Source: Desulfuromusa sp. (lineage in GTDB: Bacteria > Desulfobacterota > Desulfuromonadia > Desulfuromonadales > Geopsychrobacteraceae). Taken from it: a DNA stretch of 64,000 bases. The stretch is from contig JADGDX010000013.1 of assembly GCA_016744675.1 (NCBI GenBank), positions 1 through 64,000 of the forward strand, given 5' to 3'. Under the pieces are notes generated by a model. That model saw only the letters and a program-made list of their open reading frames with translations, had not been told where the DNA came from and made no database searches. Both the position numbers and the translations under genes were made by a program. This document shows positions 27,324-35,863 of this stretch, piece after piece (within the stretch, counting starts at the first letter, position 1; every line of letters starts with the position of its first letter).

Positions 27324-28439
27324 TTATTTCATTTCAGTAAAGGCACCATTTTCAACTTTATACACTGAGTAACCAACACCTTCAGCGTCACCTTTACTGT
27401 CAAACTTTATCTTGCCAACAGGAGTTTCAACATACTTGTTATGCAAAGCGTCAACAACCTTATCGTAGTCAGTCGAACCGGCTTGCTCAACGGCATTAAG
27501 TAGTGCTAGAGCCGCTGAATAACCTTCTTGAAAGAAAGCACCTGGCTCTGCACCATACTCAGCTTTGAATTCGGCAGTCGCAGCAGCATTCAAAGGAATA
27601 CTAGAAAGATCACGAGGACCAGTGACAAAAGCTCCGTTTGCAGCAGGACCAGCAACCTTAAGGAAGCTATCATCCTTTACGCCATCGTCAGAAATAAAAA
27701 TAGTCTTAAGACGTTTACGGCTCATTTGAGTTACCAGTTTAGAAGCTTCAGGATGATAACCACCGAAGATTAAAGCTTCTGCTTTATTTTTACGAATTTT
27801 CTGAACGATTGAAGAGTAATCCATTGCTCCGGGGGTAATACCCTCAAACAAAACGATTTCAACCTTGCCTGATTTTTCAAGCAACATTTTCATATCATCC
27901 GCAAAACCCTTACCGTAGTCACCCTTATCATGAAGTATTGCAACTTTTTTAAATCCCAAAGTATCCAACAAGTACCCAGAAGCTAGCTCAGCTTGAGAGA
28001 TATTGGCTGCAATAGTACGAAAGAAATTAGGATAATCACCACTATAAGTCAGCCCATTATCAGTTGCAGATGGAGACATAACTGGTATTTTTGCATCATT
28101 GTAAATACCAAGAGCAGCTTTGGTTGCACCTGAACAAATATGGCCTAGAACAACGTGGGCACCATCAGTGACCAGCTTAGTTGCTGTGTTGGTCGCAATT
28201 TCTGGTTTACACTGATCGTCCTGAATCAGCAGTTCAACTTGCTTACCAAGAACACCGCCCTTAGCATTGATTTGCTTAACAACAAGTTGTGCGGCTTTCA
28301 TCGCTGGAATACCATAAGGAGCCAAGTCACCACTGTGGGGACCTGCGACACCAAGCTTAATCGTGTCAGAAGCAAAACTGGTTGCTGACATGCTCAAAGC
28401 GAGAGCCAAAATTGAAAACAAAACGGTCATTTTTTTCAT
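27324..28439 (-). CDS. livK: Branched-chain amino-acid ABC transporter substrate-binding protein LivK/LivJ
   Basis: This 371-residue periplasmic binding protein has a signal peptide cleaved near residue 23 (SATSFASD) and no lipobox. The mature protein begins TIKLGVAGPHSGDLAPYG, the standard type-1 Peripla_BP_6 start. Other family marks are VLGHICSGATKAALG, the FRTIAANISQAELASGYL segment, and the FFQEGYSAALALLNAVEQAG helix near the end. AGGAGG lies before the ATG. It is the promoter-proximal gene of livKHMGF; leucine, isoleucine and valine are the likely ligands, though other amino acids or amides are possible. Confidence 0.94.
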   Translation of the reverse strand: MKKMTVLFSILALALSMSATSFASDTIKLGVAGPHSGDLAPYGIPAMKAAQLVVKQINAKGGVLGKQVELLIQDDQCKPEIATNTATKLVTDGAHVVLGHICSGATKAALGIYNDAKIPVMSPSATDNGLTYSGDYPNFFRTIAANISQAELASGYLLDTLGFKKVAILHDKGDYGKGFADDMKMLLEKSGKVEIVLFEGITPGAMDYSSIVQKIRKNKAEALIFGGYHPEASKLVTQMSRKRLKTIFISDDGVKDDSFLKVAGPAANGAFVTGPRDLSSIPLNAAATAEFKAEYGAEPGAFFQEGYSAALALLNAVEQAGSTDYDKVVDALHNKYVETPVGKIKFDSKGDAEGVGYSVYKVENGAFTEMK

Positions 28440-28498
28440 AAGTGTGCCTCCTGAATAAATTCTGTGATTAAAAAAAACATCGGTATATCGAACTGATA

Positions 28499-28527
28499 TG
28501 TATAATTCAAAGCCTAGAAACGGTCAA
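28499..28527 (-). promoter_or_regulatory. Sigma-70-type promoter of livKHMGF
   Basis: On the minus strand TTGACC (28527-28522) and TATACA (28504-28499) are separated by exactly 17 bases, about 60 bp upstream of the livK start. Both boxes match the consensus well. No clear operator symmetry overlaps it. Confidence 0.72.
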
Positions 28528-28617
28528 GATTAATTAGCAACACCGTTTAAAGATAGCATTGCCATCATCACAATTGGCCCCTATTCACCCTTTATGGCCA
28601 ATTCTCACCACAAACTA

Positions 28618-29565
28618 TCAACCAGCAGATGATATCTGTTTTCTCATCTCTTCAATCATCGTTGTGATCTTAGACTGCCCTGCAACGAGCCTTGCAAGGC
28701 GCTGTAGGTCAGCATAATACTTTTCCAAACTCTCTCCACTGAGTGTTGAATCGACGACAGAGAAAGCCTTCTCCACCTGCGTCACCCCAAACTTACCAAT
28801 ATGATTACCGGCAATTGTTTTAAAAATTGCAAAAGTGTGCTGCCGCTGCCGCTCCTGACTCTTTTCCTGAGAGCGAACAGCCGTTTCTTCACGTTGACGA
28901 CGGTCTTCTAAAAGCAACTTGCGTGCCCTCTGCCAAATCGGCCCCAGATCGGCTGACCCCATTAAATCAGCCAAAATTATTTCATCAGCACTACGGACCT
29001 CCAAGCAATCCAACTTTGCTCCTGGTAACAGAGCAACCGACTTGGCAACATCGGCTGTTGGTTCCAGTTCTGTTTGCCCTTCGTGAAAAAAACCTAGGGC
29101 ATACCCTTGGTCGTATAAAATTAGAGCAGTCTGATCTTCTGCATAAATACGCAAGCAAGCAGTCAGCCCCTCCTCCTTGATACTGTCCAAAAGCTCCCGC
29201 ACGTCATAACAACTTAAATCCAGCCCTTTATGAAGGTAACGTCCGTGAAGAAGAGCATGAACACCAACTACGAGATCTGAAGACAAACGAAAAATATTTA
29301 GAACAGCATTTCCTAGAATGGATACTTCAAATATTTTAGCAATGGCATCGTAAGCAATTAAGCGCTCTTTTTCATCCTTATCGACAAAAATAGAGCTAAT
29401 AAGCTGACCCTCCTGAAAAAGGATCACTCCAGAACCTTGCGGCGCATCAAAACGCAAATATCCTGTAAATGTCCCAACTCGCAACTTTTCCATTGCTTCT
29501 GGAATATTAATACGAGCCGGATTAACCTTCTGTCTCACTGGGTTGCCGCGTGGCAAAAAAATCAT
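28618..29565 (-). CDS. DUF4388/PATAN-like protein of unknown function
   Basis: This 315-residue soluble protein starts at the ATG at 29565, with GGAG nine bases upstream. The first part contains VGTFTGYLRFDAPQGSGVIL and FQEGQLISSIFVD. This is the strand-turn-strand pattern of DUF4388 (PATAN) domains, which often occur in response-regulator and gliding or motility-linked proteins of Deltaproteobacteria. A second similar unit follows near residues 125-170 (LTACLRIYAEDQTALILYDQGY). The C-terminus is a charged coiled coil and a helical segment (about 225-310). There are no signal peptide or TM helices. It lies 67 bp after the ABC-F gene. The domain assignment is tentative. Confidence 0.62.
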   Translation of the reverse strand: MIFLPRGNPVRQKVNPARINIPEAMEKLRVGTFTGYLRFDAPQGSGVILFQEGQLISSIFVDKDEKERLIAYDAIAKIFEVSILGNAVLNIFRLSSDLVVGVHALLHGRYLHKGLDLSCYDVRELLDSIKEEGLTACLRIYAEDQTALILYDQGYALGFFHEGQTELEPTADVAKSVALLPGAKLDCLEVRSADEIILADLMGSADLGPIWQRARKLLLEDRRQREETAVRSQEKSQERQRQHTFAIFKTIAGNHIGKFGVTQVEKAFSVVDSTLSGESLEKYYADLQRLARLVAGQSKITTMIEEMRKQISSAG

Positions 29566-29632
29566 TGCACAGTACTCCAATTAAAAATCATAAAAACAGA
29601 ATCTGGTCACACCGACTCAAGAGATATCTTAC

Positions 29633-31552
29633 TCAACCTTGAATTTCTTCCCACTTTAGATACAAACCGTCCAAACTTTCCTTTAAGCTAGCATATTCAA
29701 TACTCACTTGTCGCCACTGATCCTGATCCTGATAAAGCTCAGGATCAGCCATACGTTGCTCTATTCCAGAAAGAGTCTCTTCAAGAACTTCAATATCAGA
29801 CTCAATCTTCTTCAATTCCTTCTGCTGCTTCTGCTCTCGACGTTGCTGATCTTTACGTGCAGAATGAGCCTCAATTCTCGCTTGTTTATCATCCGACAAG
29901 TCTCCAGCCACATTATTTTCAACATGCTTCTCGACACGATCAGAACTATGACTAGCATCTCCCTGAGACTGCTTTGCGCGCAAGAAATCTCCATAGTTGC
30001 CAAAGTAGGACTCAACCTCCCCCCCACCAACCTCTAGAACACGCGTTGCAAGGGCATCAACAAAATATCGATCATGCGAAACAAAAACAATCGTTCCTTG
30101 ATATTTTTTTAGTGAATCCAACAAAATCTGCTTCGATTGTAAATCAAGATGGTTTGTTGGTTCGTCAAGGAGCAACAGGTTTGCCGGGCGCAACAACAAC
30201 TTTGCCAGAGCGAGACGATTGCGTTCACCACCAGAGAGAACTTTGACCGACTTTTCTATATCATCACCCGAAAAAAGAAAAGCACCGAGAATATTTCTCA
30301 AGCGGGGAACCATTGCCACTGGTGAATCAGCCATTATTTCAGCATAAACATCCCGAGCTGAATTAAGCTCCTCTGCTTGATTCTGAGCAAAGTAAGCTTG
30401 CAACAGGTTATGCCCCTCAATACGTTCACCACTCACAGGCTCCTCTACTCCAGCGAGAAGACGCATCAAGGTTGATTTACCCGCTCCGTTTGGGCCGACA
30501 AGTGCCACTCGCTCTCCTTGCTCTATCGACACATCAACCTTTTCAAGAACCCTCAGAGCCCCATAAGCCTGAGAAGCACAATTCAAACTGACAGCAAACC
30601 GTCCTCCCTTAGGAGGAGGTGGAAAAGTGAAAGCAATTTTTTTGCGCTGTGGCGGCAAAGATATCCGTTCAATTTTATCCAATTGCTTGACGCGACTCTG
30701 GACCTGAGAAGCCTTGTTAGCCTGATAACGAAAACGACTAATAAAAGCTTCTATCTTACTTATTTCTTCATCTTGTTGGTTTTTTGCCGCTTTTAAAGCT
30801 AAGATTCGCTCATCTCTCACTTGAATATATCGGGTATAATTTCCAGGATATGCAGTGAGGTTGCCGTTCCATATTTCAACAATCTTAGAGACAACCTTAT
30901 CGAGAAAAAAACGATCGTGAGAAACGAGAACCATCGCATAGGGGTAGTTCAGCAGATAGTCTTCAAGCCAATCTCTCGCAGGCAAATCGAGGTGATTGGT
31001 CGGTTCGTCAAGCAATAACAAGTTTGGTTTTTGTAGCAGTAATTTAGCCAGAGCAATTCTCATTTGCCAACCACCAGAGAAATTCTCACAGGGTTTGTCA
31101 AAATCATCGGCGCTAAAACCGAGGCCATGAAGGACACGGCCAACCTCTGATTCCATCTGATACCCACCTCGCTGCTCAAACAATTGCTGTAATTCTGCAT
31201 AACGTTCAAGCTCAGAGGTTTCCGCTGTCCCTGATATTTTTTTCTCTAGTTGGCGTAATTCAGATTCCATCTGCTGTAAATCGGTCAAAGCACTCTTGGT
31301 TTCAACAAAAAGAGACTGACCTCGATGAGTCAATCCATCCTGAGGCAGATAACCAAAAGTTGTCCCTTTGGCAATTTGCAGAACACCGCCATCACTCTCA
31401 ACCAAACCAGCCAAAAGCTTCAACAATGTTGATTTTCCCGCACCGTTCTCACCACAAAGACCAATTCGTTCTGTTGGGCGGATATGCCAATCAATTGAAG
31501 AAAAAATTCTTCGATCAGCAAAAAACTTATCAATATTTTTCAATTGTACCAT
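29633..31552 (-). CDS. ABC-F family ATPase (Uup/YheS-type ribosome-associated)
   Basis: This 639-residue protein carries two ABC ATPase domains and no membrane segments. The first Walker A is GENGAGKSTLL with signature FSGGWQMRIALAKLLL; the second is GPNGAGKSTLM with signature LSGGERNRLALAKLLL. Both have DEPTNHLDL. The linker between them (about residues 235-320) is the basic P-site tRNA-interaction motif (ARE/PtIM). The C-terminal coiled coil (about 540-640) resembles the Uup/YheS tail. ABC-F proteins act on ribosomes in translation or antibiotic protection. I use the ATG at 31552; a TTG two codons earlier is possible. Confidence 0.93.
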   Translation of the reverse strand: MVQLKNIDKFFADRRIFSSIDWHIRPTERIGLCGENGAGKSTLLKLLAGLVESDGGVLQIAKGTTFGYLPQDGLTHRGQSLFVETKSALTDLQQMESELRQLEKKISGTAETSELERYAELQQLFEQRGGYQMESEVGRVLHGLGFSADDFDKPCENFSGGWQMRIALAKLLLQKPNLLLLDEPTNHLDLPARDWLEDYLLNYPYAMVLVSHDRFFLDKVVSKIVEIWNGNLTAYPGNYTRYIQVRDERILALKAAKNQQDEEISKIEAFISRFRYQANKASQVQSRVKQLDKIERISLPPQRKKIAFTFPPPPKGGRFAVSLNCASQAYGALRVLEKVDVSIEQGERVALVGPNGAGKSTLMRLLAGVEEPVSGERIEGHNLLQAYFAQNQAEELNSARDVYAEIMADSPVAMVPRLRNILGAFLFSGDDIEKSVKVLSGGERNRLALAKLLLRPANLLLLDEPTNHLDLQSKQILLDSLKKYQGTIVFVSHDRYFVDALATRVLEVGGGEVESYFGNYGDFLRAKQSQGDASHSSDRVEKHVENNVAGDLSDDKQARIEAHSARKDQQRREQKQQKELKKIESDIEVLEETLSGIEQRMADPELYQDQDQWRQVSIEYASLKESLDGLYLKWEEIQG

Positions 31553-31744
31553 TATCAATTCACTCGCAATCTAAATGTCTTTACCACAAACTAAATCCTT
31601 CACCAACCTCAGCAAAATCTTATATCACATCATCATGACAACCTAAAGAACCGATAAAAAAGGACCCCTTTACAGAACGTGAAGGGGCTCGCATTGAAAA
31701 CTAGGATTCTTTTTCATATTTGTTTAATCAGCGGAAGATCTGAA

Positions 31745-32440
31745 TCAGACGATGTACCTGTCCATATACTCCTCAACCACCTCAGCAATTTTTGCAGTCT
31801 CCATATGGGCATTATTAATAACCATGTGATACAGCAAAGGATCTGCAATACTGCCATTGGTAAAGCGGCGGATAAAATCGTCACGTTGCTGCTGATGCAA
31901 AGCAATATAATCGATTGCTTCTAATTCACTGAGACCTTGAGACTTCATGATTTTATCAATCCGAAACTCAGATGGAGCAACCAAGCGCAAATTAAGACAA
32001 TGCGACAATCCCTGAACAGCGAAGGCCCCTCCACGACCAACAATAACGCAATTCCCACGCTGGGCGAAGCTACGAATAGCTGAAAGCATGTGGTCAAAAA
32101 CTTCTGTTTCCTCAGCACGACTTTTATCGAGGAACATTGAAAAAATTGCTTTTAGTGATGAAGGTGTATTTTGTGACTTTTCAATTTGATCGACGTTGTA
32201 TCCAGAAAGTTCTGCGACCCTGTCAAGAATCTGGTCTCCAACAATGACCCAAGGTGCGCCCTTTGTTTTTGCATTAAGTCGTGAAATCAACTCTTCAGCC
32301 AATGGGTAGGCCTGGCAACCAAATTCCCGAGCAATCGTCACACAAGGAGCAATACTACCCTGCTCAGCCTTGAGTTGCATTCTATGCCATGCTTGCAGTT
32401 TTTCTTCTTGTTGCTGGGTCCATAAACTTTTTTCACCCAT
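31745..32440 (-). CDS. Cytidylate kinase-like family protein
   Basis: This 231-residue soluble protein matches the cytidylate_kin2-type family. The segment PCVTIAREFGCQAYPLAEEL carries the N-terminal strand and a non-classical phosphate-binding loop. NCVIVGRGGAFAVQG is the second core motif, and the lid region is LRLVAPSEFRIDKIM. The length and order are normal for the family, whose substrate is not well established; it differs from Cmk itself. GGGAGG precedes the ATG. It stands alone, with 463 bp of non-coding DNA between it and the divergent RNase gene. Confidence 0.82.
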   Translation of the reverse strand: MGEKSLWTQQQEEKLQAWHRMQLKAEQGSIAPCVTIAREFGCQAYPLAEELISRLNAKTKGAPWVIVGDQILDRVAELSGYNVDQIEKSQNTPSSLKAIFSMFLDKSRAEETEVFDHMLSAIRSFAQRGNCVIVGRGGAFAVQGLSHCLNLRLVAPSEFRIDKIMKSQGLSELEAIDYIALHQQQRDDFIRRFTNGSIADPLLYHMVINNAHMETAKIAEVVEEYMDRYIV

Positions 32441-32903
32441 GACGACCTCCCTTCAGGTTGTTTTTAGAAGACTGTCGAGTGTTGCCACAACGAGCTTTAA
32501 AAAAACCGGTTCATGAATTGATGATTCACTTGGTCTTGTTTTAGATTATAACTGAAACTCAACAATTTTGCAGCGTTCCCACATTTTCATAGTTCCTACG
32601 GCACAACAGATAAAAAAGGAGATTTCACGCTATTTAAATATCTACAAGACACATAATCTGTTATAGTCAGGAATTATTAATGAATTTTTTGTGTCTCCGC
32701 TGTACCTGCGTTGAGACCAGACGACATAGAACACAAAGAAGAACACAAAGACTTCAATACGGTTGATCCAACGCGGAATACGACCGTAACAGTATGTAAT
32801 TTAACCGGAAGATCCCTATGAAGACCCCGCATAGCGCGGAGTGGTCACGCAAAAGGGAGCCGGGATGCACCGCACGACGAGTGCGGACAGAAAGGTTTAA
32901 AAA
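32441..32903 (+). promoter_or_regulatory. Long structured leader of the RNase E/G gene
   Basis: This 463-bp gap holds no convincing gene. Its last 100 bases can fold. GACC-CCGC at 32823-32830 pairs with GCGG (32836-32839) and GGTC (32843-32846) around an ATAGC loop. ATCCC (32812-32816) can close around it with GGGAT (32862-32866). A second hairpin, CCGCAC-GACGA-GTGCGG, spans 32870-32886, just before the AAAGG ribosome-binding site. RNase E autoregulates through 5'-UTR hairpins in other bacteria, so the same is plausible here. Confidence 0.55.
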
Positions 32904-35783
32904 ATGAGCAAGAAGATGCTGATCAACGCATCTCACCCTGAAGAAAACCGGGTGGCGATCGTTGTTGATGGAATTTTGAGCGAACTCGACATTGAGATCG
33001 CAGGACAAGAACAAAGCAAAGGGAATATCTATAAAGCGGTGGTTATCCGGGTAGAAACCGGACTCCAGGCCGCTTTTGTCGATTATGGTGCCGAAAAGCT
33101 TGGCTTTTTACAAATTGGCGAAGTCCATTCCAACCTTTACCCACCTAAAGACGAAACAAAAGGTCGCCCACGGATTGCAGATATTCTCCAGCGCGGTCAA
33201 GAGATACTCGTTCAGATTGTTAAAGAAGAGCGTGGAAACAAAGGTGCTGCTCTAACGACTTTCCTCTCCATTCCCGGCCGCTACATGGTCTTGATGCCAG
33301 ACAGTACGACGAAAGGGGTTTCTCGAAAAATCAGCGTTGATTCTGAGCGGCGAAGCTTAAAGAAAACCATGGCTGAACTAGATCTTCCTGAGCAAATGGG
33401 ATACATCGTCAGGACAGCAGGAATTGGAAAAGACAAAGACGAGCTCAAGCGCGATTTTGATTACCTTGTGCGTCTTTTTCAAGGAATCATTTCTCGTAAA
33501 GATCAAATCAAAGCTCCTGCACAATTATATCAGGAATCAAACTTAGCAATCCGCTCAATCCGTGATTATTTCAGTACCGAAATGGATGAGGTCTTGGTTG
33601 ATGACCATAAGGTTTTCCAAGACACTAAAGATTTCTTTTCCCTCGTCATGCCTGAGCTTAAAGGACTGGTTAAACGTCACCGTGAACGACGGCCGATTTT
33701 TTCCCGATACCAGATCGAAGAGCAGATTGAAGGGTTAGCAAAAAACCAAGCGTCACTCCCTTCAGGAGGATCTATCGTCCTTGATCAGACCGAAGCTCTT
33801 GTTGCTATCGATGTTAATTCAGGGAAAATGTCTGGGGAAAGTGGAATTGAGGCTACTGCTTACAAAACCAATATGGAAGCAGCTGTTGAGGTTGGTCGAC
33901 AGTTACGCTTGCGCGACCTTGGCGGTCTAGTCGTTATTGATTTCATTGATATGCGCGATCGTAAGAATATCCGTGAAATCGAGCACGAAATGCGTAAAGC
34001 GCTCAAGGATGACAAAGCGAAGGTCTCTGTTGGCCGCATCAGTCAATTCGGCCTGTTGGAAATGAGCCGTCAACGGCTAAAGCCAGTCTTGAGTGTCGGT
34101 GCATACCTGGAATGCCCTCACTGTAGAGGTATCGGGCAGATAAAAAGTACCGAAGCACAAGCGGTGACTTTTTTAAGGCAGGCACATACTGCCGCCGCTA
34201 AAGGGCAAATCGGACATATTGAAGCCAGCGTTCCTCTTGATGTCGCTAATTACTTACTCAATCAAAAACGTTCAACAATCACAGAGCTAGAACGCCAGCT
34301 GAATTTGAGAATCTCACTCATCGGCCATAGCGACCTACTCCCTGGTGACCTTGAACTACAACTGCATAAACGTGAATCGGAGCAGGAAGCTCCTCGGCAA
34401 ATCATGCCTGTATCACATGATAACCAAATTGAAAACGCCCTCGCGGCTGCTAAACAGGATCAAAGCAACTCGCTAAAGCCAAGTGAAGAACAAGGCACTG
34501 AAATCGATGAGGATTCGGTAACAGATATAGAGCCAACGACTGAACCCGTGGAGAGACCCAAGAAACGACGTCGCAGGCGGCGTAAAAAACCAACCACTGA
34601 CAATTCGGAATCTGCAGAAAATAGTCAGCTTGACACAAATGCAGGCCCCGACTCTGGCATACTCCCAGAAGAAACCATCAAAAGTGAGATCCCTGAAGAA
34701 AAGCAGGAAGAGATCCTTTTACTGGAAAATAAAGTAGCAGCTGAGGAGAAGCCTAAACCTCGTCCACGCAGACGAAGTAGAAGAAAACCATCGACCACAA
34801 AAGATGTCAGTCAAAATGAGTTAGTTGAAGGATCAGAACCAACTCAAACAAACAGTCATATCGATAATGACAAACTGTCCCCTGTTGCTTCCGAATTGAC
34901 GGTATCGAAAACTGATAACGAAACTCTTTCAGCAGAAAGTAAACCCAAGCGCCGCCCTCGAAGAGCACCAAAGAAAACAATAGAAGCGGCAGTGAGCACA
35001 ACGAAATCAGCGGAAGATTCAAGCCTAGCGGCCAGCAAAGAAAAAACTGTAACCCAGAAAGATTCTGAAGCTGTCACTACCGTTGCCGATAAACCGAAAC
35101 GTCAACCACGACATTCCCCTGCTGAAAAAACAAATAAAAATGAGACAGATCCGGTAGCTCCTTCAGAAGCTGAGGTCATTACTCAAGAGAAACCGAAACG
35201 TCGCCCCCGAAGAACAACCAAAAAGATCTCCGAAGAGGTCATTTCAGCTCCTGAATTAACTCCATCACAAAGTCCTGCGAAGGAAGATGTGTCCACTGTC
35301 AATAAAGAAAGCGTAATGGCAGAGGCTATCGAGGGAGAAAAGCCAAAACGGAAACCTCGAAGGACAGCTAAACAGATTGAAGATAGTTCTTCAAACGGTG
35401 AGAAATTCACTTCTGAAGCAGTGATTGAGGAAAAAGAGAAACCGAAACGGCGTCCTCGAAAAGCAACAAAGCAGACAACCGATTCTTCTGCAGAATCGTC
35501 AGATGCAATCATTGAAGAAAAAAGTGTTGTTGAAGAAAAACCAAAACAACGGCCAAGAAGAGCACCAAAAAAGAAAACTGAAGAGACCGTTTCCCCTCAA
35601 AAATCATCAGAAGAGGATAATTCGGTCAATGCCCCAAAGCCCAAAAAACGGCCCCAGCGTTCGACAACAAAAACAGTCAATAATTCACCTGATAAATTAG
35701 ACGGGTTGACAGATAAAGCTGAGAAACCAAAAGCAAAACCGCGCCCTCGGAAAGCACCTAAAACTGATTCCCCTTCTGAGTAA
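32904..35783 (+). CDS. rne: Ribonuclease E/G with long basic-repeat C-terminal tail
   Basis: This 959-residue endoribonuclease handles mRNA decay and rRNA maturation. The catalytic half (residues 1-490) aligns residue-for-residue in position with E. coli RNase E. There is an S1 domain at about 37-120; the metal-binding aspartates are Asp303 (AIDVNSGKMSG) and Asp346 (VVIDFIDM); and the zinc-link CPHC is at 404-407. From about residue 500 the sequence is disordered and repetitive. Ten basic blocks of the type KPKRRPRR-x-x-KK alternate with acidic, serine-rich spacers from residue 551 to the end. The tail probably binds RNA and may scaffold a degradosome; no recognisable helicase or enolase motif is visible. 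A structured leader precedes the gene and a strong terminator follows it. Confidence 0.93.
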   Translation: MSKKMLINASHPEENRVAIVVDGILSELDIEIAGQEQSKGNIYKAVVIRVETGLQAAFVDYGAEKLGFLQIGEVHSNLYPPKDETKGRPRIADILQRGQEILVQIVKEERGNKGAALTTFLSIPGRYMVLMPDSTTKGVSRKISVDSERRSLKKTMAELDLPEQMGYIVRTAGIGKDKDELKRDFDYLVRLFQGIISRKDQIKAPAQLYQESNLAIRSIRDYFSTEMDEVLVDDHKVFQDTKDFFSLVMPELKGLVKRHRERRPIFSRYQIEEQIEGLAKNQASLPSGGSIVLDQTEALVAIDVNSGKMSGESGIEATAYKTNMEAAVEVGRQLRLRDLGGLVVIDFIDMRDRKNIREIEHEMRKALKDDKAKVSVGRISQFGLLEMSRQRLKPVLSVGAYLECPHCRGIGQIKSTEAQAVTFLRQAHTAAAKGQIGHIEASVPLDVANYLLNQKRSTITELERQLNLRISLIGHSDLLPGDLELQLHKRESEQEAPRQIMPVSHDNQIENALAAAKQDQSNSLKPSEEQGTEIDEDSVTDIEPTTEPVERPKKRRRRRRKKPTTDNSESAENSQLDTNAGPDSGILPEETIKSEIPEEKQEEILLLENKVAAEEKPKPRPRRRSRRKPSTTKDVSQNELVEGSEPTQTNSHIDNDKLSPVASELTVSKTDNETLSAESKPKRRPRRAPKKTIEAAVSTTKSAEDSSLAASKEKTVTQKDSEAVTTVADKPKRQPRHSPAEKTNKNETDPVAPSEAEVITQEKPKRRPRRTTKKISEEVISAPELTPSQSPAKEDVSTVNKESVMAEAIEGEKPKRKPRRTAKQIEDSSSNGEKFTSEAVIEEKEKPKRRPRKATKQTTDSSAESSDAIIEEKSVVEEKPKQRPRRAPKKKTEETVSPQKSSEEDNSVNAPKPKKRPQRSTTKTVNNSPDKLDGLTDKAEKPKAKPRPRKAPKTDSPSE
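34554..35770 (+). repeat. Ten degenerate KPKRRPRR-type protein repeats in the RNase tail
   Basis: The coding sequence repeats a basic block (RPKKRRRRRRKK, KPKPRPRRRSRR, KPKRRPRRAPKK, KPKRQPRHSP, KPKRRPRRTTKK and five more) separated by 25-45 residues rich in Glu, Ser, Thr and Asp. The repeats are similar at protein level but diverged in codons, so this is an old, selected array rather than a recent DNA expansion. It also creates spurious antisense reading frames. Confidence 0.85.
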
Positions 35784-35786
35784 AAA

Positions 35787-35817
35787 AAAGCCCTGGATTC
35801 TTAGAATTCAGGGCTTT
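35787..35817. terminator. Bidirectional intrinsic terminator between RNase gene and TRAP gene
   Basis: AAAGCCCTG (35787-35795) pairs with CAGGGCTTT (35809-35817), and the stem continues inward for five more pairs (one G-U) to a three-base loop. A-rich and T-rich flanks on both sides suit termination of both convergent genes. Confidence 0.92.
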
Positions 35818-35863
35818 AAATTGTTGTCGTTTCTATTCAATATGAAGAGTTAATTCCTCCTCG

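Noticed and set aside
28827..29180. 117-codon plus-strand frame opposite the DUF4388-like gene
   Set aside because: It is a shadow of the minus-strand gene, which has a better start and recognisable domain pattern.
32840..32880. CACGCAAAAGGGAGCC segment that faintly recalls a c-di-GMP riboswitch core
   Set aside because: The conserved GEMM sequence and its two-helix arrangement are not present; similarity is limited to a few bases.
34450..35512. Several antisense reading frames of 60-110 codons opposite the RNase tail
   Set aside because: They arise from the biased codons of the basic/acidic repeats on the real coding strand, have no ribosome-binding sites and resemble no family.
34554..35770. 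Regular repeats that might look like a CRISPR or tandem DNA array
   Set aside because: The repeats are in frame, vary at DNA level and in spacing, and encode protein; there are no identical direct repeats of 25-40 bp.
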